From Thermoproteota archaeon (GTDB taxonomy: Archaea > Thermoproteota > Thermoprotei_A > Sulfolobales > NBVN01), in the NCBI GenBank assembly GCA_030550455.1, contig JAUQPH010000001.1, positions 1 to 64,000 of the forward strand: a stretch of 64,000 bases of DNA. The letters are read 5' to 3'. Positions within the stretch are counted from its first letter, which is position 1; every line of letters begins with the position of its first letter. The translations under genes and the position numbers were made by a program. The notes under the pieces were generated by a model. That model did no database searches and was not told the origin of the DNA. It saw only the letters and a program-made list of their open reading frames with translations. Positions 44,145 to 52,097 of the stretch are shown piece after piece.

Positions 44145-46166
44145 TTGAAAGCTATAAAGATACCCCTATGGTGGTGCTCTAACTGTAATGTACCCCTTAA
44201 AGAGCCTCAATGTTCGAAGTGTGGTGGTATCGGAGTAAGAGTGCATCTAACAGATCCTGGCGATATTCGCCCCGCCTTTGAGGGAGACTTGACCTTTATA
44301 AGTGAAGCTCTACTCACTGAGTTTAGTGATTCGAGTATCGAAAGACTACTGGGGATATCGGAGAGCTCGACTTTCCTTAATAAGGTTCCATTCATAGACG
44401 ACATGAAGGAGGTTGTGGTTGGAGGTGTTGTTGTCGGTAGACTATTCTTCGATATTAAGAGTATGAAGTGGAGGTGGAGGCTTTCAGAATCCTCTGCTCA
44501 AGTGCTCATCGATAACGGAAAGGTAGACTACGTAGTGAGAGACAATGTCAAGCCCTTAGAAGTGGTTAAATGCGGAGGTTCGGAAGGCTCACAGCTACCG
44601 GTTGTAGACAGTAGAGGTCGGCTCATCGCTTTAGCAGTGTGCCGTGGAGGACTCTTCAGGGTTCAGAAGGTCTTTAAGAGAGTCCCGAGTTACCCAATAA
44701 CTAAGCCGAGATCATCGCTTGTGGACGTTCTTAAGGGTAATGAATACAGGCTGAGAAGACTCATCTCACTAGCAGCGTCTAAGGCGTATTCTCTATATGA
44801 AAAGTTGCGGAAGCCCTTGGTAGCTTCTTACTCAGGTGGAAAAGATTCCTTAGTCGCTCTACACGTATGCCTCGAGGTCGGTTTTGAACCAAGAATGCTC
44901 TTTAACGATACCGGGCTCGAGCTACCGGATACGTTGAGTAACGTTAAGGAGGTATCTAAATTATTCAGTCTCGAACTCGACTACGTTAGCTCCGGTGATG
45001 CCTTTTGGCAAGCACTAAACACTTTCGGACCTCCAGCTAAAGACTACAGATGGTGCTGTAAAGTAGTTAAACTCGCACCTATAGCAAGGTACTACAGAGA
45101 GAACTATCCCTCTGGAGCTCTCGTAATCGTTGGTCAAAGAGCTTACGAGTCTCTGCACAGGTTTAGGTCTGGGTATCTCTGGAGAAACAAGTGGCTTCCA
45201 TTGGTACTCAATATGTCTCCAATACAAGAGTGGGACCAGCTGACCGAGTGGCTCTACGTATTCGAGCGACAGCTTCCCTACAACATACTCTATAAGAGAG
45301 GGTTCGATAGACTCGGGTGCTATCTTTGTCCTGCTGCCAATATAGCTGAGTACTGCCTAATAGAAAAACTCTACCCAGACCTATGGGACACTTGGACCCA
45401 CGAACTCCTGAAATGGCAGAACGCCACCGGGCAACCTTACGAGTGGGTTAAGTACCATCTGTGGAGGTGGCTCAGGAGAAACTCTCCAGGGAGGCAGAGG
45501 ATAGCGAGGTACCTCAATTTATCCGGCATATCGGAGGGGACTCCGGCAGATAGTGCTAGACCGCTGAGAGGGAGTAGGCTAGGAATCACGGTAAGGCATT
45601 TCGAGAAGTCTCTAACGCTAGAGTCTACAATCTACGACATAACCACACCAATAATTTCGCAGAGGTCCGTGCTGGGACTGGTTGAGAGCAAGACTAGTAA
45701 CGGTGACGCTGTCTTACTAGTTAAACCTGCGAAAAACTCTGCTACTAAGGTCTTACTTTACAAAAACGGAAAGAGCGCCGTAATCGAGGGTAGCGAGGTT
45801 GCCGATGTAGCGTACAACTTAGTCAAGCTGGTCTCTAGGTGGTATAAGTGCGTTAACTGTGGAAACTGTAGCTTCTGGTGTCCGAGTAACGCTGTGACCT
45901 TAGCCGAAGGTAGGCCTAGAGTAGACCAGAGGAAGTGTTCTTCATGTAGGATATGCCTGGAAGTATGTCCGATAGTGTCAGTCTATGTTGATAAACTAGA
46001 GCGCTACAAGCTAGGCTACGTTTTTGAACCCAAGAAAAGGAGTGAAGTTCGATTTGTTCTCGAACTATATAAAGCAATAAGCATAAAAAACAGTTCGAAA
46101 ACTAGTAACGAAGTTAGTTACGACAGTAATCTAGAGACTCTTAACTTCTTTCTCGAGCTCAAGTAG
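44145..46166 (+). CDS. PAPS-reductase-like protein with zinc ribbon, PUA-like and 4Fe-4S ferredoxin domains
   Basis: The 673-residue multidomain protein starts with a zinc ribbon (C11, C14, C23, C26). A region resembling a PUA RNA-binding fold follows (about 90-200). An adenine-nucleotide alpha-hydrolase domain has the PP-loop SYSGGKDSLV (about 228-238), and a WCCKVVKLAPI segment comes after it. The C-terminus has two 4Fe-4S motifs, CVNCGNCSFWCP and CSSCRICLEVCP. True PAPS reductases lack the RNA-binding and ferredoxin parts. Related archaeal proteins (MJ0066-like) are of unproven role, and an RNA-thiolation role is an inference from the domains. Its 3' end overlaps the next convergent gene by 36 bp. 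Confidence 0.8.
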   Translation: MKAIKIPLWWCSNCNVPLKEPQCSKCGGIGVRVHLTDPGDIRPAFEGDLTFISEALLTEFSDSSIERLLGISESSTFLNKVPFIDDMKEVVVGGVVVGRLFFDIKSMKWRWRLSESSAQVLIDNGKVDYVVRDNVKPLEVVKCGGSEGSQLPVVDSRGRLIALAVCRGGLFRVQKVFKRVPSYPITKPRSSLVDVLKGNEYRLRRLISLAASKAYSLYEKLRKPLVASYSGGKDSLVALHVCLEVGFEPRMLFNDTGLELPDTLSNVKEVSKLFSLELDYVSSGDAFWQALNTFGPPAKDYRWCCKVVKLAPIARYYRENYPSGALVIVGQRAYESLHRFRSGYLWRNKWLPLVLNMSPIQEWDQLTEWLYVFERQLPYNILYKRGFDRLGCYLCPAANIAEYCLIEKLYPDLWDTWTHELLKWQNATGQPYEWVKYHLWRWLRRNSPGRQRIARYLNLSGISEGTPADSARPLRGSRLGITVRHFEKSLTLESTIYDITTPIISQRSVLGLVESKTSNGDAVLLVKPAKNSATKVLLYKNGKSAVIEGSEVADVAYNLVKLVSRWYKCVNCGNCSFWCPSNAVTLAEGRPRVDQRKCSSCRICLEVCPIVSVYVDKLERYKLGYVFEPKKRSEVRFVLELYKAISIKNSSKTSNEVSYDSNLETLNFFLELK

Positions 46167-46508
46167 CGCCACTCTAGACAGATTAACAAGTTCGGAAATA
46201 ACCTCGTTACTAACCTCACCCAGGTTCTTCATAACGATAAAGAACCTTTTGTCTACAACACTGTCATCTCTCCACTCGATATCGTAGCTAACTATGTACA
46301 CATCTACATCTCCGTACTCAACAAGTTCCGGTTTAATATCCAGTAATCTCTCTTTCGTAACTACTAGGTCAGACCTTCTCGGGTCCCATAAGTTTAGAAC
46401 CTCGAAGAGTAAGCTCCTCACAACATCTTCAACGGAACTCTCAACTAACCTCTGCTCTCTTAATTCACCAAGTTCTACGTGTGCTACTATAGTACTCAAG
46501 GTTAACAC
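46131..46508 (-). CDS. Uncharacterised small protein
   Basis: The 125-residue alpha/beta protein (VELGELREQRLVESSVEDVV; VDVYIVSYDIEW; VVDKRFFIVMKN) has no recognised motif. It overlaps the end of the CinA-like gene, so the two are probably one transcript. A TTG at 46499, after AGGTG, may be the true start rather than the GTG at 46508. Its 3' end is antisense to the last 36 bp of the PAPS-reductase-like gene. Confidence 0.55.
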   Translation of the reverse strand: MLTLSTIVAHVELGELREQRLVESSVEDVVRSLLFEVLNLWDPRRSDLVVTKERLLDIKPELVEYGDVDVYIVSYDIEWRDDSVVDKRFFIVMKNLGEVSNEVISELVNLSRVALLELEKEVKSL

Positions 46509-47302
46509 CTGAACTCCCTAATTGAACCACCTAGTTTAACTACTTCCTCTACTAATTTACCGCATATTTCTTTAACGAGAGCTCTCGCGCTAGTATCACT
46601 TGTAGACGTAACTGAAACGTATATCTCGACGACAGGGTTCGATAGCTCGTAGCCTCGAGGGTGGGACTTAATGTAAGTGGAACTGTATGCTTCATAGACT
46701 CTCTTGAGTACTGGGGCTAGCGCGGCTTCGGGGACCCCAACGGACACGAAGGAACCTTCAGCCATAAAGACCTCGGTCGACCCCCTAATGATGTTTTCGA
46801 CATATGCCCACATCTCTTCCATTTCACGTGGGACACCTGGTAGGCATACTATAGTAGTTCTCCCATGCCTAATTAAAGCTCCCGGAGCTGTACCAACGGG
46901 GTTGGGAATGGGAGACGCTCCTTCAGGCATGTAGGCCATCTTCACTCTCTCTTTAGTAAGCTCGTATCCTCTAGAAGCTAGCTTCTCCTTTAGCATCTCT
47001 AGAGCCTCGTTGTTGAGTACCAGGGGTTTACTCAGAGCTTCTGCCACTACTTCAAGAGTTATGTCGTCGTGAGTTGGTCCCAGACCACCCGTTGTTACGA
47101 TAAGCTCAGGCTCGTACTCGCTCAAGATGTACTTGAGAAAGCGCGAGGCGAGTTCTTTATCGTCGACTAAGGAGATAGTCCCTTCAACAGTAAACCCTAG
47201 CTGAGATAGCCTCCTTCCAAGAAAGGCAGCGTTAGTGTTAACAACTATCCCTCGAACGACCTCAGTTCCTAAAGTAAATACCCACGCCCTCCGCTTACTC
47301 AC
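46502..47302 (-). CDS. CinA-like molybdopterin-binding-fold protein
   Basis: The 266-residue protein has the MoaB/MogA-like fold of the CinA N-terminal domain: FTLGTEVVRGIVVNTNAAFLG, VTTGGLGPTHDDIT (the signature), IPNPVGTAPGAL and CLPGVPREMEEMW. The CinA C-terminal amidohydrolase domain is absent, as in many archaea. The biochemical role of the stand-alone form is uncertain (pyrophosphatase-like activity on nucleotide cofactors has been reported for CinA-type domains). Confidence 0.87.
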   Translation of the reverse strand: MSKRRAWVFTLGTEVVRGIVVNTNAAFLGRRLSQLGFTVEGTISLVDDKELASRFLKYILSEYEPELIVTTGGLGPTHDDITLEVVAEALSKPLVLNNEALEMLKEKLASRGYELTKERVKMAYMPEGASPIPNPVGTAPGALIRHGRTTIVCLPGVPREMEEMWAYVENIIRGSTEVFMAEGSFVSVGVPEAALAPVLKRVYEAYSSTYIKSHPRGYELSNPVVEIYVSVTSTSDTSARALVKEICGKLVEEVVKLGGSIREFRC

Positions 47303-48026
47303 TTATCACACCAGTGAACTAAACCCATTCACCATTTTAGCTGTAGCAACTAATGCCTAAAACTACTGAGGACATCTCTTCGCTACTGTTTTCTTTTACG
47401 TTTTGTTCACGCCCGCATTCTACGCTACTTGAGTTCGGAAGTTGTAAGACTACGGTCAACTACGTAGCTTGAGGAGTTGCGTAATAAGGGACTTAAGGAA
47501 GGGGTTGAACTGCTGGCCGCAGCAGGACCTAGCACTAATTAATAAGGAGACCAAATAGGAGGGCTGTTTTCTTTTTGATGTTTGCTTGTGTTGTTCACAT
47601 GTTTTGCGACTGTTCACGGTCTTCGTCTTGGAGGTGTTTGAGTGCTATGAGGTATGCTGACGCTGTGTGCCTGTCTAAGCCGTACTTCTCCATTGTGAAG
47701 CAGTGCTCATGCTTCAAGTCTTTACGTAGTATGATAATGTTGGAGTAGGGATGAACTCGATGAGCTTGGTGAGGGGGACTCTCGTGAACCCTGCTTCACC
47801 GCAGGGAGCTGGGTGAACCAGCTGGCGACAGCTGGAGACACACTCCCGCAGGTGAGGCAGGGGAGGAAGAGCCGTTGAGAGGTAGATGGCCGGGAGGCTG
47901 GATATAAAAGAGCATGAAAACCTATGAGCAGCCATCTACTGAGAAACGGTTTCTGCGGGTAGCTAAATTAGTAGTTAAGAAGAACGTTCTAAAGTTATTA
48001 CTTTTGAAAAACGCTGCACTACGGTT
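47303..48026. other. 724-bp gene-poor region with possible transposase relic and a TATA box
   Basis: The left third is featureless. Between about 47595 and 47776 the minus strand reads through an open stretch ending KYGLDRHTASAYLIALKHL, which recalls the third RuvC motif (DRxxxAxxxIAL) of TnpB-type proteins. The neighbouring frame carries CGEAGFTRVPLTKLIEF. GC-rich inverted segments (GCTTCACCGC, CAGCTGGCGACAGCTG) lie at 47795-47835. A strong TATA box GATATAAAAG lies at 47901-47910. A frameshifted transposase remnant is possible but unproven. Confidence 0.3.
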
Positions 48027-48030
48027 ATGA
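47914..48030 (+). CDS. Possible 38-residue small ORF upstream of the TldD-like gene
   Basis: ATG at 47914 opens 38 codons rich in Lys and Leu (RVAKLVVKKNVLKLLLL). The frame ends in TGA overlapping the TldD-like ATG by 4 bp, an arrangement typical of coupled genes. Against it, the TATA box at 47901-47910 is too close to give a transcript containing this ATG. It may be chance. Confidence 0.2.
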   Translation: MKTYEQPSTEKRFLRVAKLVVKKNVLKLLLLKNAALRL

Positions 48031-49289
48031 TAAAGCGGAGAGACGTAGTATCGATTAGTAGATGGGTTGATGAGGTTGTCATAGAAGGGAGCTCTATTAG
48101 TCGCCGAAGGTATAGCACCAGCATTTTAAGCGTAAGGCAGTTACTTGGTGGATGTTGGTTTACTAGTACGTGTGTGAATTGTTCTGACGTAGCCGAACTT
48201 AGTTCCGAGCTAGAGTCTATCGTTAAGGTAGCTGACTTAGAGTCTTGCACTGTTCCAGATAGCTTTGAAGTGGAGTTCTATGCCGGTAAGCTGACCTTGG
48301 GAACTCGAACCGAGAGCTCGGACATCATCAGTAGCTCTCTAAGCCTCTTGAAGGAGTATAAGGTGCCTGAGTACGAACCCACATTAACCATTAGGAGGTT
48401 GAGGACTATTAAAACTATTAGAGCAGACGACTCTACTGAAGCATACGAAGAGAAAAACCTAGTTGAGATAGAGGCGAGCTTGAGGTATAGGGAAGGGTTA
48501 ACTCGGGCCGCTCCTACCACTAAAGTGTTAGTTCAAGGTCTTGATAAGGGTATCGAGAGCGCTGTTGAGGAAGCGATCAGACTGGCTCGACATAGGGCTA
48601 AAGCTATGAGTTTAGCTAAGAGGCCCAGTATAACCGAAGTTGGGAAATCTGAAGTTATTCTAACTAGAGAGGCGTCACCAGCATTCTTTCACCATCTCTC
48701 ACACTTACTAGTCGGACCCCGAGCACGCGAGATAGTGGGTAGAAGGCTATTCGAAGTTAGCGGAATGAGAATCTACGATTCGCCTGGAGACCTACGCAAG
48801 CCGACGGCGAGGTTCTTTGACGATGAAGGAGTGGTGGCTAGAAGGAGGTGGCTAGTCGAAGGATTCTCCGTAATCGACACTCATCACAACATTAGAACCG
48901 CCTATGAGGCCGGCTCGTCACCGGGTTCCGCGCACGGCGTTCTAGGTAGGTTTAAACTGCTTCACACGTCTTTAGTCGTCGAAAGCGGTGATTGGAAAGA
49001 CGACGAACTCTTCGAAGAGACGAAGCGCGGGTTCGTTATTGACGGCGTTAACTCTGTCCTGTTAGAACTAGGGAGCATAAGACTTATTCCACAATCAGCA
49101 GTGCGGTTGGAGCGAGGGGACCTTGGAGAGCCGGTCTTCATTAAGGCTGTTAAAGTACCCATTACTAGACCGGTTAGAGTCTTGGGGGTGGGAAGAACAA
49201 GCTACACGACCTACTCGAGAGAATCGGAAGATATCATAGTATCAGAGACGTCTCCACCGATTAAGATTGAAGCATTTATTGAAGTATAG
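48027..49289 (+). CDS. TldD/PmbA-family protein with altered metal-site motif
   Basis: The 420-residue protein follows the TldD/PmbA layout. It has an N-terminal swivelling domain, then a protease-like half with ARFFDDEGVVARRRWLVEGFSVI and RTAYEAGSSPGSA. TldD has HExxxH as its zinc motif; here the aligned segment is FHHLSH (221-226), so the first His and the Glu are replaced and peptidase activity is doubtful. PmbA partners also lack the motif, so this may be the non-catalytic partner of a TldD encoded elsewhere. No partner is adjacent, which is unusual because the two normally lie side by side. Confidence 0.75.
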   Translation: MIKRRDVVSISRWVDEVVIEGSSISRRRYSTSILSVRQLLGGCWFTSTCVNCSDVAELSSELESIVKVADLESCTVPDSFEVEFYAGKLTLGTRTESSDIISSSLSLLKEYKVPEYEPTLTIRRLRTIKTIRADDSTEAYEEKNLVEIEASLRYREGLTRAAPTTKVLVQGLDKGIESAVEEAIRLARHRAKAMSLAKRPSITEVGKSEVILTREASPAFFHHLSHLLVGPRAREIVGRRLFEVSGMRIYDSPGDLRKPTARFFDDEGVVARRRWLVEGFSVIDTHHNIRTAYEAGSSPGSAHGVLGRFKLLHTSLVVESGDWKDDELFEETKRGFVIDGVNSVLLELGSIRLIPQSAVRLERGDLGEPVFIKAVKVPITRPVRVLGVGRTSYTTYSRESEDIIVSETSPPIKIEAFIEV

Positions 49290-49390
49290 AGGTCGTAACT
49301 ACGAGCTATCTGTAGACCGCTCCAAGTAATTGAAGTATAAGAAGTAGCTGAAATATAAGTAATAAAAGAGTCTAAAGTGACCCCGGAGCC

Positions 49391-50494
49391 CTAAATCGAT
49401 ATAATTTTACTTAATCTGTTAAGGATCTCTGCTTTACCTTTCCAGACTACTACCATGTTTTCTATTCTAACACCGTACTTTCCAACAACATAGACTCCCG
49501 GCTCAATAGTTATAACCATGCCCTCCTTTAGAACGTCCTTAGAACCCTGAGCGATCCGCGGCTTTTCATGAACCTCTATCCCCACTCCGTGTCCTAGTGA
49601 GTGAACGAAGTATTTCCCTAGGCCCGCCCGCCTCACTATATCTCTTGCCTTAGCATCGACTTCCTCAGCTGCGGCACCGTCGTAAACGGAGTCTATGGCT
49701 GCATCAACAGCTTCAGATACTACTTCAACAGACCTCCTAACTTCGCTACTAACCTTACCCACTAGAATAGTTCTTGTCAAGTCCGACGAATAGCTCTCTA
49801 CTTGAGCTCCAACGTCGATTACGACAGGGTCTCCACCTCTTAGAGGTCTATCGGTAACCACGGCGTGAGGATACGCAGCGTTTTCTCCGAAGGCCACTAT
49901 ACTCTCGAAAGCTAATCCATCAGCACCTGAGAGCCGCATGTAGTACTCGATCGTAGCTGCTATAACCTTTTCCGAAACCCCGGGTTTGAGCTCACTCAGC
50001 GCCTTCTCTACGGCTCCCTCAGTAATATAGAGAGCTTTCTTCATTAGTTCGAGCTCTTCATGGGTCTTGATAGCTCTTAAATCAGCTATAGACTCGGAGA
50101 AGTCGGCTACCTTAATACCTAAGTTCCTCTCAACCTCGTAAACTATCCTTCCGTATGGGTTGTCTACTGCTACCTTAACTAGACCTCTCTCCTTCAGCAC
50201 TTTGGGGATGTACGAATGAGGTGCTTCAGAAAGTCTCAAGTCTATGTCTGGTAGTTGATAAGTGGCGTAAGGCACGACGACTAGTTCACTCAGTTTTGCT
50301 GTACTAACTACTCTCCAGTAGTCTAAAGCCGGGACTAGGGCCGTAACACCCCCGTTCTTCTCGATGAGAAGCACTATGCCTGAAGACCTAGGGATTCCGA
50401 TGAGGTACGTGACATTGGAAGGTTGCGTGAAGATGAGTGCGTCGATGTTGTTCGATTCCATAACGTCCAAGACTTTTTTCAACTTCCACTTCAT
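49391..50494 (-). CDS. pepQ: Xaa-Pro dipeptidase (M24 family)
   Basis: This 367-residue cytoplasmic metallopeptidase has the pita-bread metal ligands in order: D in VVIDVGAQVESYSSDLTRT (two Asp), H in HSLGHGVGIEVHEKP, E in TIEPGVYV and E in GVRIENMVVV. The N-terminal creatinase-like domain is present. It cleaves dipeptides with C-terminal proline. It is divergent from the lipid synthase gene. Confidence 0.93.
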   Translation of the reverse strand: MKWKLKKVLDVMESNNIDALIFTQPSNVTYLIGIPRSSGIVLLIEKNGGVTALVPALDYWRVVSTAKLSELVVVPYATYQLPDIDLRLSEAPHSYIPKVLKERGLVKVAVDNPYGRIVYEVERNLGIKVADFSESIADLRAIKTHEELELMKKALYITEGAVEKALSELKPGVSEKVIAATIEYYMRLSGADGLAFESIVAFGENAAYPHAVVTDRPLRGGDPVVIDVGAQVESYSSDLTRTILVGKVSSEVRRSVEVVSEAVDAAIDSVYDGAAAEEVDAKARDIVRRAGLGKYFVHSLGHGVGIEVHEKPRIAQGSKDVLKEGMVITIEPGVYVVGKYGVRIENMVVVWKGKAEILNRLSKIISI

Positions 50495-50588
50495 GCTTTA
50501 CACCACCCCGATTAGGTTTACAAGAATTAATTTGATTATGCATCAGCTGCTTGAGAACGCAGGAGACCAAGATTTCACGGCATTTAGT

Positions 50589-50601
50589 AGAATATTTAGA
50601 C
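50589..50601 (+). promoter_or_regulatory. TATA box of the CDP-alcohol phosphatidyltransferase gene
   Basis: AGAATATTTAGAC lies 22-34 bp before the ATG at 50623. It sits inside the longer open frame, which argues for the downstream start and a nearly leaderless message. Confidence 0.45.
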
Positions 50602-50622
50602 AAGCCAGTAACTATTGGGATA

Positions 50623-51234
50623 ATGTTGAACCTGCTAAGCTCGGTTAGAAAGAAGTTGAGGATAGCTTCCACACTTCTTGCTAAATACGTAGCGCATTTA
50701 GACCCTAACACTCTAACCGTACTCGGCCTATCTTTATCGATGCTAACACCGATGGCCGCATACCTAACGAAGAACTCCCTAATCGTTGCCGCTACTGCTT
50801 CACTAGCTATGCTAATGGACGCACTAGATGGATCGGTTGCGAGGCTTCGTGGTAAGACGACAGCTCTTGGAGCTTTTCTTGATTCCCTAAGTGATAGGCT
50901 AAGTGACGCACTATTGGTACTAGCTTTTTACCCACTAGGTTGCGATTACCTACTGATATACCTAGTGACGACTTTTTCGATGACTACTAGCTACATTAGG
51001 GCTAGAGCAGAGTCCCTCGGGCTTAAAGGTCTTGCTGACGTTGGCTTGATGACTAGAGAGTTTAGGAGTTTTGGAATACTTATCGCGTACATAGTTCACT
51101 ACCTACTCGGGATTAAAGCAGCTAACTACACTCTATTAGTACTACTTCTAGGGCTATGTGTTACAGTAATTCAAAGGAGTTACTACGTCATCAAGTCTCT
51201 AAAAAGAAGTATTCGCAGGGTCGAGAGCATGTAA
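50623..51234 (+). CDS. CDP-alcohol phosphatidyltransferase (probable archaetidylinositol phosphate synthase type)
   Basis: The integral membrane enzyme carries the family signature MDALDGSVARLRGKTTALGAFLDSLSD, cited only in part: DALDGSVAR...G...DSLSDR. It has about six hydrophobic segments. It joins a polar head group to CDP-archaeol in ether-lipid synthesis; the head group (inositol phosphate, glycerol or serine) is not certain. The frame opens at a TTG at 50551, but a TATA box lies inside that extension, so the ATG at 50623 is preferred (203 residues). Confidence 0.85.
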   Translation: MLNLLSSVRKKLRIASTLLAKYVAHLDPNTLTVLGLSLSMLTPMAAYLTKNSLIVAATASLAMLMDALDGSVARLRGKTTALGAFLDSLSDRLSDALLVLAFYPLGCDYLLIYLVTTFSMTTSYIRARAESLGLKGLADVGLMTREFRSFGILIAYIVHYLLGIKAANYTLLVLLLGLCVTVIQRSYYVIKSLKRSIRRVESM

Positions 51235-51350
51235 GCTACATTAGGTAAAGGTGTTAAAACTTACCAGCGAATGAGCTTGAGCTTGTTTTCACTAGGTGCG
51301 TATGCTTACGCGTGGTAAAAGCGTGGACCAGTCTCATGTTCTCTATATGG

Positions 51351-52097
51351 TTAAACATCGATGGTGAGACACTTTGCTGGGTAAACGACGGTTATGCTCT
51401 TAGGGAGACTAGTTAAGTCTATTCTCGGTTCCTCAAGCCCAAAATGCAGTGGTACTATAAGCCTGTTTTTAGCTTCTACACCTACGCGTATGCAGTCTGA
51501 GACTGTAGAGTGACCTAAAGACCGCGCTAAAGAGGCTTCAGTATCTGAAAACGAGGCCTCATGCATGAGCAAGTCACAGCCTTCAGCTAGCCTCACTAAT
51601 TCCTCACTATACGATGTATCACCAGAGTACGTGAGGCACCTCCCGGTCCCACTTTCTTCGACTCTAACTGCGATACTGGGGATAGTGTGAGGCACTTCAG
51701 CAAATTTCATCTTTATTCCCGCGACCTCAACCACGTCACCGTGCTTTACTGGCACGAACTCGAGGCAGCATTCGTAGTTCGAGACCGACGTAGCTCTCAG
51801 TATTTCTACGAGAGAGGTGAGTGTTTTCTCGAGCCCTACGATAAGCAGCCTAGCGTTGAAGACCTTGGCGAACTGAGCTATCGTGGGTAGACCGAGGGTG
51901 TGATCCCCATGTCCATGCGTTAGTACTATTGCCTTGATTCGTTTGAGGTCGGAATATCCACACTCAAACAGGTCTCTGAAAACTCCCTCGCCTGCGTCTA
52001 GAAGTACAGACCCGGTCTCGCTTGTGACTAGTATAGACGTGTGACCATAGGTAGGGTTGGATACCCAGCCACCGTATCCAAGGACTACGACTCTCAC
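51351..52097 (-). CDS. Metallo-beta-lactamase-fold hydrolase, RNase Z-like
   Basis: The 248-residue protein has LDAGEGVFRDLF, the metal motif THGHGDHTLGL, TYSGDTSY, LMHEASF and VPLHFG. These are the order and spacing of the RNase Z/ElaC group. The long flexible arm of true tRNase Z is not evident and the protein is short, so it may act on another phosphodiester. Its start overlaps the end of infB by 4 bp. Confidence 0.83.
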   Translation of the reverse strand: MRVVVLGYGGWVSNPTYGHTSILVTSETGSVLLDAGEGVFRDLFECGYSDLKRIKAIVLTHGHGDHTLGLPTIAQFAKVFNARLLIVGLEKTLTSLVEILRATSVSNYECCLEFVPVKHGDVVEVAGIKMKFAEVPHTIPSIAVRVEESGTGRCLTYSGDTSYSEELVRLAEGCDLLMHEASFSDTEASLARSLGHSTVSDCIRVGVEAKNRLIVPLHFGLEEPRIDLTSLPKSITVVYPAKCLTIDV

